Below the pieces are notes generated by a model. It was not told the origin of the DNA. It worked only from the letters and a program-made list of their open reading frames with translations, and did no database searches. Positions 55,201-64,000 of a DNA stretch of 64,000 bases are shown here, one piece after another. Positions within the stretch are counted from its first letter, which is position 1, and each line of letters begins with the position of its first letter. This stretch comes from Anopheles merus (Eukaryota > Arthropoda > Insecta > Diptera > Culicidae): assembly GCF_017562075.2 (NCBI RefSeq), contig NC_054084.1, positions 33,284,633-33,348,632 on the forward strand, read 5' to 3'. A program made the translations under genes and the position numbers.

Positions 55201-55778
55201 CAGCTGCTCTGCACCGTCACGTACATACTCATCACGTACTACATGACTGGCCAGCCGCCGGAAGCGTTTCGGGTCGGACTGTTTACCCTGATCTGTCTGA
55301 TGGTCGCCTGGGTTGCGCAGGGGCTCGGCCTGCTCGTCGCATCACTGTTTGACGTGAAGGTAAGCCAAACAGAGGCGCCCGAAAGAGAATGAGAATCTGT
55401 AAAAGCTTTAACACTCTAATATTCCTCAAACAGAACGGCGCAATCTTTGGACCCTTCTTCATCTGTCCGTTCCTGATATTTTCCGGCTTCTTCATACACC
55501 TGACCGATGCGCACCCGATCATGCACTGGCTGTTCCACATCTCGTTCCTTAAGTACGCGCTGCAGGGCGCCGCGATGGCCATCTTCGGCTACGACCGGCC
55601 CCGGATGGACTGTGACGAAACGTACTGTCACTTTGTGTTGCCAAAGAAGTTCCTGAAGGAGGTCGACATGCTCGATGCGGACTTTGTCGAGGCTGTGATA
55701 GCGCTCGGTGTGATATTTTTCGTCTTTCGGGTGTCCGCCTTCTACGTGATGCAGTACCGGATGAAGAATAAGATTTAA
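43123..55778 (+). CDS. ABCG half-transporter C (ABCG1/4-like)
   Basis: Seven coding exons: 43123-43393, 51521-51635, 52778-52967, 53054-53438, 54470-55021, 55103-55359, 55434-55778 (704 aa). Start ATG 43123 has a good context (TGAAATGG). A Pro/Ala/Gly-rich tail of about 70 residues precedes the ATPase domain: Walker A GPSGAGKST 112-120, Q-loop YIMQDH, signature LSGGQKKRLAIA from 213, Walker B VMFFDE (Asp237, Glu238), D-loop SGLDS and H-loop His270. Exon 5 carries a linker of about 105 residues, charged and Pro-rich, before span 1. The span-3 motif FPLE and the cysteine loop CDETYCHF are typical. The ATPase core (NPPVMFFDEPTSGLDS, TRTG-LSGGQ) is the most ABCG1-like of the five. Expected role: lipid/sterol efflux half-pump; the partner is unknown. 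Confidence 0.92.
46406..46454 (+). CDS. possible alternative first exon of gene C
   Basis: ATG 46406 opens 16 codons (MISESSRHGAPELERA) plus one base and ends at a good donor, GCGG|GTGAGC. The phase (1) is exactly that needed to join exon 2 at 51521 (reading G-R-D-I-L-K). The surrounding DNA is GC-rich and promoter-like, with an initiator-like GCAGTT at 46313. The product would lack the first strand of the ATPase domain (VSFKNLSYSV), so it may be non-functional, regulatory or a chance match. Confidence 0.25.
46628..46655. repeat. (CA)n microsatellite
   Basis: A CA run with one TA interruption in the first intron of gene C. Confidence 0.85.
49144..49199. repeat. poly-C followed by (CT)n
   Basis: About fourteen C run straight into more than twenty CT units. 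This is the longest simple repeat in the window. Confidence 0.9.
49935..49957. repeat. (GAT)n microsatellite
   Basis: Seven GAT units with a leading A. Confidence 0.8.
51636..52777 (+). other. second intron of gene C
   Basis: A 1.1-kb phase-2 intron directly after the Walker A helix (AGFT), at the position shared with genes B and D. Nothing else is recognised inside. Confidence 0.8.
53439..54469 (+). other. fourth intron of gene C, with two hairpins
   Basis: A 1.0-kb AT-rich phase-1 intron. Two inverted repeats lie in its last 220 bases. The first is a 16-bp stem (54251-54266 with 54276-54291) with one G-U pair and a 9-base loop. The second is a 15-bp stem (54393-54411 with 54419-54433) with a 4-base bulge and a 7-base loop. 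The second ends only 36 bases before the exon. Confidence 0.7.
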
Positions 55779-58029
55779 CTGTCCCCAATTCTGCTAGGAA
55801 GCTAGTCAGTTTGCACCGCCTCCCGTCCCGTCACACAGAGCTTTTTTTTTGGGGGGCCGCCAGCTTCGCTCACAACTCTCACATTCCATCGCATTGGAAA
55901 GCAAGGGGTGCGCACCACCCCGAGGGGAATACAAATTTTACGGTAGATGGTAGTAGCACGGGAAGGAGCGTTTGCGTTATTATTGTAAGGTTGTAAGGTG
56001 GTGCGAGTAGGCGCTTTTTGTTTTGCATGGAGGCGGAAAAGGAAGATCAGCTTGTCGCAACAGTAGCATTTAAGAAACGCAGAAGACTAAATGGTTGTCG
56101 TACCCTTAGAGGGAGGGAGGGAGGTAGTGTGCGTACAACTCAACACGGCTCATATCTCTCGCCTAGCTTGCACGGTGTAAAACGAGGGCGGGCCACTAAT
56201 CCAAAAAATTGAGAAGAAGCACAATTGGGAAGCATGCTGGTTACGTTTTTTGCTGCTTCGTAGGGTGGTAAGCTGTTTTTGAATAATGTTTGCAAGTAAT
56301 CATGTGATATGTGATGTAAATATAGCGCGCCTTTTACGAATGGTTTTAAGAGCGAATTCTGAGCGTTCATGTGAAAGAAATGTCTATTAGCGCTAGTTTT
56401 AATGGGTTGTGTTCATTATGTTGTTCAGAGGCAAGATTTTTCAAGGTTCTTTAGATGCTTCTTGATTTTTTTTTAATTGGCCCAAGATCTATCGATGGCA
56501 ATATCCTACGATGGCATCGTTCTAGCACTTTCCAAACAACTGTTAATAAAATAAAAATTAAGAAAAAAATGATGGACAGTATCGTAGCAGAAATCCAGAG
56601 AACTCTCAATAGTAACTCTCTTATAAGAGATCTATCTTTTCCTAAATATTAATCAAGTTCTATAAATGATACAATTTATTGTAGAATTGCTTACTGTATC
56701 CGAATAGATCAATTCACTCCGGTTCGGCTATTCCACTTATTCTCGATGCTAATGGTCTCAATTGTAATTGACAATAAATTGTGATAAATACAAAAAAATC
56801 TAAAAAAATAATCAGTAAATTCATGCCCAATACATGCTCATTCACTTTCAAATAAATTATGTTTTCTATAAACAAATTTTCATTCAATGCCTTAACATTT
56901 ATTGGTCCCTATTGCTTCAATTGCTTCAATCAATTTTTTCATAATTTTCATATTTTTGTAGAAGGATGTTTTGAAAATTTGATTTTGTGGAGCTTTATTT
57001 TCAAGCTTGTGCTTTATAAGATATAAGATAATTTTGTCCATTCGGATTATATTTCAAAGCATGTTTCAAAGAACAGGTTATACACCCGTTTGATTGTGAG
57101 TTTTTGTTTAAATAATTTATGTTTTATTTATTATTTGAAGCAAATTTTCATTTGAAAAACACAACAATTGTTTTGTTTGGAGAACTAGTGGACTGCAACA
57201 GTCAAATTCAATCGAAATCTTAATAATCCTAATAACCTGTTTTGCGATAAATGGCACTACGCTAGCGAGTATATTGTTATACTATGGTACAGAAGGGAGG
57301 ATCTAATCCCATCCATGATAATAGATAAACTGAGAAGATAGACTAAATTACGAGCGTATTGGAAAATAAACATGAAGCAGATAGATATCACAATAAAAAT
57401 CCATGTTCGCATGCAAATTACTGTGCTCAGAATTTGAGCAACAGGCACTGGATGGCCTGGATGATCTCATCGATCTTAAAACTCACGATCATTTCTTCGC
57501 GCTTTATTCCACCTAGAATGTAGACCAACATTCTCTTAAGCGACAGTTTTATCCCACGCAAAAGAAAACAACCAAAATGTTCATCACACTTCTTACCCAC
57601 TGCATCTGATCTGAAGCGCTCGCAAATTCTCACTATTGTTGAGTAGGGTGCCACGCGTTACCGCTAAGCTAATTCTAAATGCGCCAGAGTTTGATAAACA
57701 CCGTTCACCCCTTTCGCGGGGTTTCGTTACGTGCTCGGGCGTTTAAATTATGCTCCGCGTAACCGATTACCGTGTGCGTGTGTGAAAACGATATTGATTA
57801 AATCAATAAGGTCCACCCGTAGCTCTCACAGTGAAGGAAAACGAGTTAGAAGCTGCTTCCAATGGTTGGCACACATACAGGTCCTGGGCGCGAAAAAAAA
57901 GGGCAGTCGAGCCTCTGATTCTCTGAGGTGGCGCTGGAACACGAGTCCGATCAACGGTGTGAGTAAGCCTTGCGGGAAGGGAGACCGGGACCGCGATTCG
58001 CGCGCGCTCGTCCAGAGCAGCGTTTGCCG
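55779..58029. other. intergenic region between genes C and D
   Basis: It begins as the 3' UTR of gene C, then becomes strongly AT-rich (about 56400-57250). A minus-strand open frame at 57654-57427 ends in a protein-like stretch (KIDEIIQAIQCLLLKF) but has no ATG at its start and no supporting exons, so I do not call it a gene. Confidence 0.5.
56545..56550 (+). terminator. candidate polyadenylation signal of gene C
   Basis: AATAAA, 767 bases after the stop; a second ATAAAA overlaps it. The spacing resembles that of genes A and B. Confidence 0.4.
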
Positions 58030-58063
58030 ACAGTTGCATTGGAGCGTCGAGCGTGAGCGGTTG
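58030..58063 (+). promoter_or_regulatory. candidate Inr + DPE promoter of gene D
   Basis: GACAGTTGC gives an initiator-like element with A+1 at 58032 (ACAGTT, one mismatch to TCAGTT). At +28 to +32 (58059-58063) GGTTG matches RGWYV completely. This is the same architecture as the gene C promoter. Confidence 0.4.
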
Positions 58064-58131
58064 GACGCGTTAGTCAGCCAACCGTGTGTGAACCGTGGTG
58101 CAGATGAGTTGTTGCAATTGAAGTGAACGGA

Positions 58132-58160
58132 ATGGACCACATTACCATTATCGTAGAGCT
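58132..58160 (+). CDS. possible upstream coding exon of gene D
   Basis: ATG 58132 opens nine codons (MDHITIIVE) plus two bases and meets a strong donor, GAGCT|GTAAGTAG. An acceptor at 58360-58361 (CACACGAACAG) would join it in frame to the main exon, giving MDHITIIVELWPATMELADG. Without this splice the same ATG makes a 10-codon upstream frame ending TAA, and translation would use ATG 58375. Confidence 0.35.
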
Positions 58161-58374
58161 GTAAGTAGTAAGAAAAGTGTCGCCAGTGTGTCAAGTGTTC
58201 CATCAATCAATGCCGCCGATCAATGTTCCGAGAGCAAGTTTCGCTCGATCATTAGCGTAGACATTCTCTGCTGTTTGCTAATCAACAACAACGACTAGAG
58301 TAGAAGTATTAGGTGGTGGTTGTGCTGGTTGCGTGTCAACCCACTCCCCACACACGAACAGTTGGCCTGCAACG

Positions 58375-60534
58375 ATGGAGCTGGCGGACGGTGAGTGTGT
58401 CGATGCGGTTGCACTTAATGTGGACGATGCCGTACTGGGGCAGAGGTTAACGCTAACCTTCCGCAACATCTGCTATCGACGCAAGGATCGGAATGGCGGG
58501 CGGCCCAAGGACATCATCAAGGGTGTGTCGGGACGGTTTGAGCCAGGCAGGTTGGTGGCAGTGCTGGGTCCATCCGGAGCTGGGAAATCTTCCCTTCTGA
58601 GCATCCTTTCCGGGTTAAGGTAGGCTGAAGAGTGATAGATGACGAACTTCACATCATAATTCACCACACTCCACACTCCAACAGACAGACTGGGTTCATC
58701 GGTACGATCGAGGTGAATGGGTACATGCTGGACAGGCGCCGGTATCGCCAGCAATGTGTCTACATCCAACAAGACTTTAACCTAATCGACCACCTAACCG
58801 TGCTGGAAACGATGAACTACGCTGCCGAGCTGAAGATGCCGAACCGATCAGAAATGGTGCGCAAGAAGAAGGTGAACGACGTGCTGCACATCCTCGGGCT
58901 GGACAATGCGATGCGTACGGCGGTGAAGAAGCTTTCCGGTGGTGAAAAGAAGCGTCTCTCGATCGGTATTGAGATGGTCAGCAATCCACCCATAATACTG
59001 CTGGACGAACCAACGAGCGGGCTGGACAGTGTGGCCGCAATGGAGCTTATAAGCTACGTGAAAACGGTGGCAGCCGAGGGTCGTACCGTAGTCTGCGTCA
59101 TCCATCAACCGTCTTCCAGCCTGTTCCAGCTGTTCGATGATCTCTATCTGCTGGCGGGCGGTGTTTGCATTTACAGTGGCCCACTGGACGGTATGGTCGG
59201 CATGTTTGCGGAAGCCGGTCACCAGTGTCCGAAGTTCTACAACCGGGCCGACTTTGGTAGGGTCGCATTCGCACAATTGTTTTTGTTTGGATGAGCCCCG
59301 GCTTATCAGCGTTATTATTTCTTGCAGCGCTCGAAGTAGCGTCTAAGCCGTTGCGTGAGCTGGAGCAGCTGGTGCATCGGTATGGCAAGCTGGACGCGAT
59401 CGACCGGAAGCAGACACGGCAGGAAAACAACATCAAGGACGAGAGCGAGCCGCTGGACGAAGATATTGACGTGGCGACGGAAGCAAATCGCCAAAGACGC
59501 GGCCGATATCAAGTCTCCCAGTGGAGACAGTTTTACGTACTATTGCGTAGGTCGTTGCGGGTGACTTCGAGAGATTTTGTGAGTAGCTTTTCGAGTGGTT
59601 TTAAATGGTTCATGAATATTCAGATGAGTCTAATTCTGGTATCGGCTTTTTCGTCTGTGATGTTCCAGTTTTTTGCTCAGCTGCGTGTTATTGCCCACAT
59701 ACTGGTGGGATTTTTGCTCGGCGCCGTCTTCTATCAAGCCGGACAGGATGGGGCGCTGGTCATGGTGAACGGTGCCTGCCTGTTCTTCTTCCAGCTGTTC
59801 ATCTTCTTCGGTAACGCGATGCCGTGTGTTATCACCTGTGAGTTGTTGTTTTAAAAGTCATATTTGTTTTTGTATTTATCCTAACTGAATCCTAACTCCC
59901 CGTCTCTCTCTTTCTCTTTCCATTTTTTTTAGTTCCACTCGAAACCAAAGTGTTCGTGCGGGAGCGGCTCAACAACTGGTACTCGCTGGAGGCGTACTAC
60001 CTCTCCAAGATCGTTGCCGATCTGCCGCTTCAGCTCATCTGCCCGTCAGTGTTTCTAGCGATCGCGTACTACCTTACCGGCCAACCGCTCGAATGGGAAC
60101 GGTTCGGCAAGCTCGCTCTCGTACTGCTCCTGCTCGGCATCTTCGCCCAAACGGTGGGACTCCTCTCCGGCGCCGCGTTCGACATCCAGATGGCAACATT
60201 CTTCGTGCCCTGCTTCAGCATACCGTCGCTACTGTTTTCGGGCTTTTTTGTCAAACCGTACGAAATGAACGAATACCTCGGGTATGTGGCGTACACCTCC
60301 TTCTTCCGCTACAGCCTGCAGGGTTCGCTGCAGGCCATCTACGGCGAAGGCCGGGGAGCGTTTCCCTGCTCCAAGGATATCTGCTACTACAACAAACCGG
60401 GCAAATTTCTCAAGTTCATGGACACGCGCGAAGATGGCTACTGGGAGAATGTGTACGTGCTGGCTGGGTTTATTGTTGCGTTTCAGGCCATACTGTATGT
60501 GGTGTTGCGCTTTCGATTGAAAATATACCAATAA
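58375..60534 (+). CDS. ABCG half-transporter D (divergent, LSGGE)
   Basis: Five coding exons: 58375-58619, 58685-59256, 59328-59578, 59669-59837, 59933-60534 (612 aa). ATG 58375 has a good context (CAACGATGG); a 14-residue extension by an upstream exon is possible. The ATPase domain shows Walker A GPSGAGKSS 65-73, Q-loop YIQQDF, signature LSGGEKKRLS (165-174), Walker B IILLDE (Asp189, Glu190), D-loop SGLDS and H-loop His222. The linker is highly charged (DEDIDVATEANRQRRG). Span 3 starts at FPLE; the cysteine loop is PCSKDICYYNK. The intron present after the N-terminal exon in A, B, C and E is missing, and the last two exons seen in A and C are fused. The junction 59578/59669 was set because only it gives the RD-plus-six-residues-plus-R spacing of A, C, E and human ABCG1. 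It is E's closest relative here. Confidence 0.88.
59579..59668 (+). other. 90-nt in-frame intron of gene D
   Basis: The intron starts GTGAGT, ends GTTCCAG, is a multiple of three and has no in-frame stop. If retained it would add 30 residues, partly hydrophobic (around MSLILVSAFSSVMFQ), just before membrane span 1. Homologues have no such insert, so removal is the default reading. Confidence 0.75.
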
Positions 60535-61215
60535 TGTTGCGGTTGAAGGGGTGTTGGTTGAAGAGTACGAACGTCTTATGTTCTCACCACCAGCGAGAAT
60601 CATCCGAAAACAATGTCTGGAGTAGAACAACACGCGCCTTAGCTTCTCAGACCTTGAGCATGAACCTTAACCTCATATCTTTCGTTAGAAGGTACTGGAT
60701 CAAGATGTTGGGTTGGAGTGTAGTTGCAGCTGCTTTTAATTACAAATTTCTTGGAATTCACTTATACGTGATCAGCTCCGCTGGAATGGAGTACAAAACC
60801 CCCTGACACACATGTTGCGTTGCCGGCATCAAAATGCCAAAGCTAATTGTTGACTATCGGCGCTCGTTAGCGCTCTAAACTCGGCGTCACTTACTGACTA
60901 AGTCGTTGCCAATGCAGCATGAGTTGCAATGTCTCTCGCTCTCTCGCACGAACCGATGACGCAATGTTCGCTTGGTTGTGGCGGTGGGGTTTGCTGTGGT
61001 CGTGGAAAAAAATGTTTATTTGTACATCATGAGCGTCCCCGCGTCCAATGCATTGCTATGAATGGGAATGCATACGATCGTGTGCACTTGTGCAGGGAGG
61101 TGGGGGAGGGGTACAGTTTTCCGCTCAAGGTTTCGTGCACTTGCATAGCCCCGTATAGTGCGACTGATTAGTTCGGTCTGGTCGAGCGCGTCTAAGCGCG
61201 CGGAGTGAGCCGAAC
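60535..61215. other. short spacer between genes D and E
   Basis: This 0.7-kb stretch must hold the 3' end of D and the promoter of E. No AATAAA was found in it, so D may use a variant signal. Confidence 0.5.
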
Positions 61216-61249
61216 TCAGTGTTGCCTCGGTAGCGTCATGCGGCAGTAG
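61216..61249 (+). promoter_or_regulatory. candidate Inr promoter of gene E
   Basis: CTCAGTGT gives an initiator with A+1 at 61218. At +28, AGTAG matches four of five DPE positions. The ATG at 61258 would be only 41 bases into the transcript. Confidence 0.3.
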
Positions 61250-61257
61250 TATACGCG

Positions 61258-63963
61258 ATGGCAGGCAGCGAAGAGATCGAGCTGAACCGCCTATCGGCCG
61301 CAACTCCGCTGCAAAACTTTGTCCCCTCAACGATACGATTTCGCAATGTGGTTTACAGGACAAATGGTGAGGTGGAGAAGTGACGTTTAACGGAGTTCCT
61401 TTTGAAGCTAATCAGTTTGATTGTGTTTCAGAGAAAGAAATACTGGGCAACGTGTCGGGACGCTTCCAACATGGCCGTCTAGTGGCGCTCATGGGACCTT
61501 CCGGCGCGGGCAAGTCTTCGCTCCTGAACGTACTGTCCGGTGCGCAAGTGTTCGGCATGATTGGTACCGTCACGATCAACGGCGAGCCGGTGGAAGAGAA
61601 CGATCCACGCAGCGTGTACGTCGAGCAGGAGTGTCCACTGCTGGCGTTTCTCACCGTCCAGGAAACGATGCAGTTTGCCGTAGACATGAAGATGCCGCAG
61701 AGTTCTCTGAAATCGGCCAAGCAGGCCAAAATCGATGACATTCTGGAGATGGTCGGTTTGGATGCGGCTCGGAATACGGTCGTTCGCAGCCTGTCCGGGG
61801 GCGAGCAGCGTCGACTGGCCGTTGCGGTAGAGCTGATCACTAATCCACCGATAATGCTGTTCGATGAGCCGACGAGCGGGCTGGACAGTGTGTCGTCGAC
61901 GCAGGTGATTGCGCATCTAAAATCGTTGGCGATGAGTGGCCGTACCATCGTCTGTACGATCCACCAGCCGGCTTCCAGTCTGTTCCAGCTGTTCGACGAT
62001 GTGTATCTGCTGCGACAGGGACGCTGTTTGTATGCTGGGCCAGTTGAGCAGATGCTGACACGGTTTGCCCGGGTTGGATTGCGCTGTCCGGAGTATTACA
62101 ATCCGGCCGATTTTGCGCTGGAATCGATATCGGCCAACCAGCCGGAAGCGCACCGGATGCTGTGCCAGCTGGTGGACGAGGAGATGCGGGAAGTCAATGC
62201 CGGGGCACCGTCCAGCCCGACGACGCTCGCTGCTCAGCTCGGGCAGGGTGGAAAGCGGATTGCTCGTTATCAGACGGCTGGCTATTATCAGTTGTATACG
62301 CTGTTGAAGCGATCGGTAGTGTCGTCGGCGAGGGATGAGTTTTTCCTCAAGATTCGACTCGGTATGCATCTGGCGCTGGGGCTCGTCTTCGGTGCGGTAC
62401 ACTATGATGCTGGGTCGGATGCGGCCAAGGTGCTGGCAAACGTTGGTTGCTTCTTCCAGCTGTTTGCCTTCGTGTATTTTACGAACGCAGTGTCAGTGGT
62501 TAACTGTAAGTGTTTATGCGAATGTGGAGTGATGATGGCAATGAGTGAGTTACAATAGAGTGAATGAGTTAGAATTGCGAATTTAATCGGTTGATTTTTA
62601 AAAGCCCTGTGAAACTACCGTGAATAAGTTAATAGTTGACGTTGGAAGTTGTATCACACATTGAGCTTAAACTCTTAGGTTAGTTGTTTAGCTCATGATT
62701 GACTCTATTCACTACGAGTGATTTGTTAGTCAGCGAGAAGAGGTTAATTTCTTATTTGAATTTTACTCTAGAAAGAGTAATTAAGCTCACAAATGATTTA
62801 ATTCACTCGAATTGAGTTGATTTTCACCGCAATGAGTGAAAATGTTCAAAAAGATCTAGCCCTCAAATGATTTATCTAGATCACAAATTACTCTCGATGA
62901 CTTACTAGTCTCTGCGAAGAGTTAAAGTTGTCGTTGAAGTTTAACTGTTGCAAGAGTTATTCAATTCATGAGTAATTTAATTTATTGTTTGGGAATTACT
63001 CGTCCGCATAGAGACTTATTATCGCAAGGAGTTATGTTAGGTCACTGTAAATGAAATGTGTAGAGTTCGAGAGTTAAATCTTTCATTCAAATTGAACTCA
63101 CCCTTTTGAGAGTAACTCAGTGATAATCAAACTTAATCTTAGTAAGTTATAAGTCAGAGCAAGGAGTTCAACCCTCAAAAGAGTTACTTAATTCACAGAT
63201 TGGTAATTCACATTTAGTGAGTTGTTAGTCGTGGAAAAGAGTTAAATGATAGAAAGATAAACTCTTCGTGTCGATTCAACTCACACTCACTGCCAAGATT
63301 GAGCACACCCAAACTCATTCTAACTCCTTTTGCACATCACTAATGACACTTCCACTTCCAGATGCGGATGAGGTGAGCGTCGCGATCAAGGAAATCGCCA
63401 ACAACTGGTACAGCCGGGAGGCTTACTTTGCCGCCAAGCTGATCCACGACCTACCGCTCCAGCTGTTCTGTCCCTCGTTTCTACTCGCGATCGTGTACTA
63501 CCTAACCGGCCAGCCGCTCGAGTGGGCCCGGTTCGGCATGCTGCTCGGTGTGTTCGCAATCGGTGGTGTCATCGGTCAAAGCCTGGGCCTGATCGGGGGC
63601 ATCTGTTTCGAGGTGAAGATGCAAAACTTCTTCGTAGCGAACGCGTGCATTGTACCGATACTGTTTTCGGGCTTCTTTGTCAATGCGGGCGACATGATTG
63701 CGATCCTGCGACCGCTCAGTACGGTGTCGTTCTTTCGGTACCAGTTCCACGGTGCGATGCAGGCACTGTACGGGTACGATCGGGGCAATATACCGTGCGG
63801 ACAGGTGTACTGCTATTACAAGAAACCGACCACGCTGCTGGAGCAGTTCGATATCGACGAGTATGGGTATGGGACGAGCATTGCGAAGGCGTTGGTGTTG
63901 GTGCTGATAATGCAGCTGATAATTTACGTCGGGTTTGTGGTGCGATTGCGACGAATAAAGTGA
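61258..63963 (+). CDS. ABCG half-transporter E (divergent, LSGGE)
   Basis: Three coding exons: 61258-61366, 61432-62505, 63362-63963 (594 aa), the most intron-poor copy. The N-terminal tail is short (about 25 residues before the first ATPase strand). Walker A GPSGAGKSS is at 58-66, Q-loop YVEQEC, signature LSGGEQRRLA (157-166), Walker B IMLFDE (Asp181, Glu182), D-loop SGLDS and H-loop His214, so it should be ATP-competent. Span 1 follows RDEFFLKIR. The last exon starts YADEVSVAIKEIANNWYS, lacking the FPLE-type motif seen in the other four, yet equal in length. The cysteine loop is PCGQVYCYYKK. It shares with D the fused last exon and LSGGE, indicating a common duplication. The large second exon shows loss of introns still present in D. 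The stop is 37 bases before the window edge; its 3' UTR lies mostly outside. Confidence 0.9.
62506..63361. repeat. intron of gene E filled with GAGTTA/GAGTGA repeats
   Basis: This 856-bp phase-1 intron sits where all five genes have one, before span 3, but only here is it built of repeats. I count eight GAGTTA and five GAGTGA on the plus strand, plus two TAACTC and one TCACTC. Longer related blocks of about 35 bases begin near 62715, 62895, 63139 and 63214 (pattern TTAGTGAGTTGTTAGTC then AAGAGTTAAA). It looks like a decayed tandem array with a unit of roughly 75-105 bp. Confidence 0.7.
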
Positions 63964-64000
63964 GCCAGCGTGTTGAGCGAGCGAGTGTTGTTTTGTACAG

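Noticed and set aside
57427..57654. Minus-strand frame ending in a protein-like stretch
   Set aside because: An in-frame stop lies just upstream, the first codon is GTG, and no convincing partner exon was found. It is worth a transcript check but not a call.
59669..59680. Using the AG at 59679-59680 (GCTCAG) as acceptor for the fourth exon of gene D
   Set aside because: It keeps the frame but deletes four residues that the other paralogues and ABCG1 have before span 1.
60093..60806. 237-residue plus-strand frame over the last exon of gene D
   Set aside because: Out-of-frame shadow of the real membrane-domain exon, then run-on into non-coding DNA.
1..64000. tRNA, rRNA, CRISPR array or intact transposon
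   Set aside because: None was recognised by eye on either strand; a covariance-model and repeat-library search would be needed to exclude short or diverged ones.

Overview
The window looks like animal nuclear DNA, most probably a mosquito (Anopheles-like dipteran). The reasons are spliced genes with 60-90 bp introns mixed with multi-kilobase ones, GC-rich coding exons in AT-richer flanks, insect-type core promoters (TCAGT initiators, a TATA box at -30, DPE matches at +28), abundant CA/GA/GCT microsatellites and AATAAA polyadenylation signals. The species assignment is inference; no identity search was possible.

Layout. 1-2500 is non-coding, with a 24-bp tandem repeat, microsatellites and a possible two-way promoter carrying five TACCGA boxes. 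2553-4577 is a five-exon gene for a single-pass membrane protein with about four to five immunoglobulin-like domains and no kinase. The rest is a same-strand array of five ABCG half-transporter genes, called A to E here: A 8909-15222 (8 coding exons, 657 aa), B 26878-39430 (9 exons, 711 aa), C 43123-55778 (7 exons, 704 aa), D 58375-60534 (5 exons, 612 aa) and E 61258-63963 (3 exons, 594 aa). I assembled all exons by splice site and reading phase, and every joined frame stays open. Gaps from stop to next start shrink along the array: about 11.7, 3.7, 2.6 and 0.7 kb.

All five encode an N-terminal ATPase domain (Walker A, Q-loop, ABC signature, Walker B, D-loop, H-loop) followed by six predicted membrane spans and a cysteine-bearing loop before the last span. 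This is the ABCG order, closest in pattern to the ABCG1/ABCG4 sterol and lipid exporters. Each is half a pump and must dimerise; co-location makes pairing between neighbours possible but unproven. D and E form a divergent pair (LSGGE signature, fused last exon).

The most interesting points are: mosaic intron loss across the array; a 90-nt in-frame intron in D that could be retained as coding sequence; phase-compatible alternative first exons for C and D; a decayed repeat array built on GAGTTA/GAGTGA inside E's last intron; two hairpins just upstream of an exon of C; and the TACCGA cluster in the possible two-way promoter. No transposon with an intact gene, tRNA, rRNA or CRISPR array was recognised.
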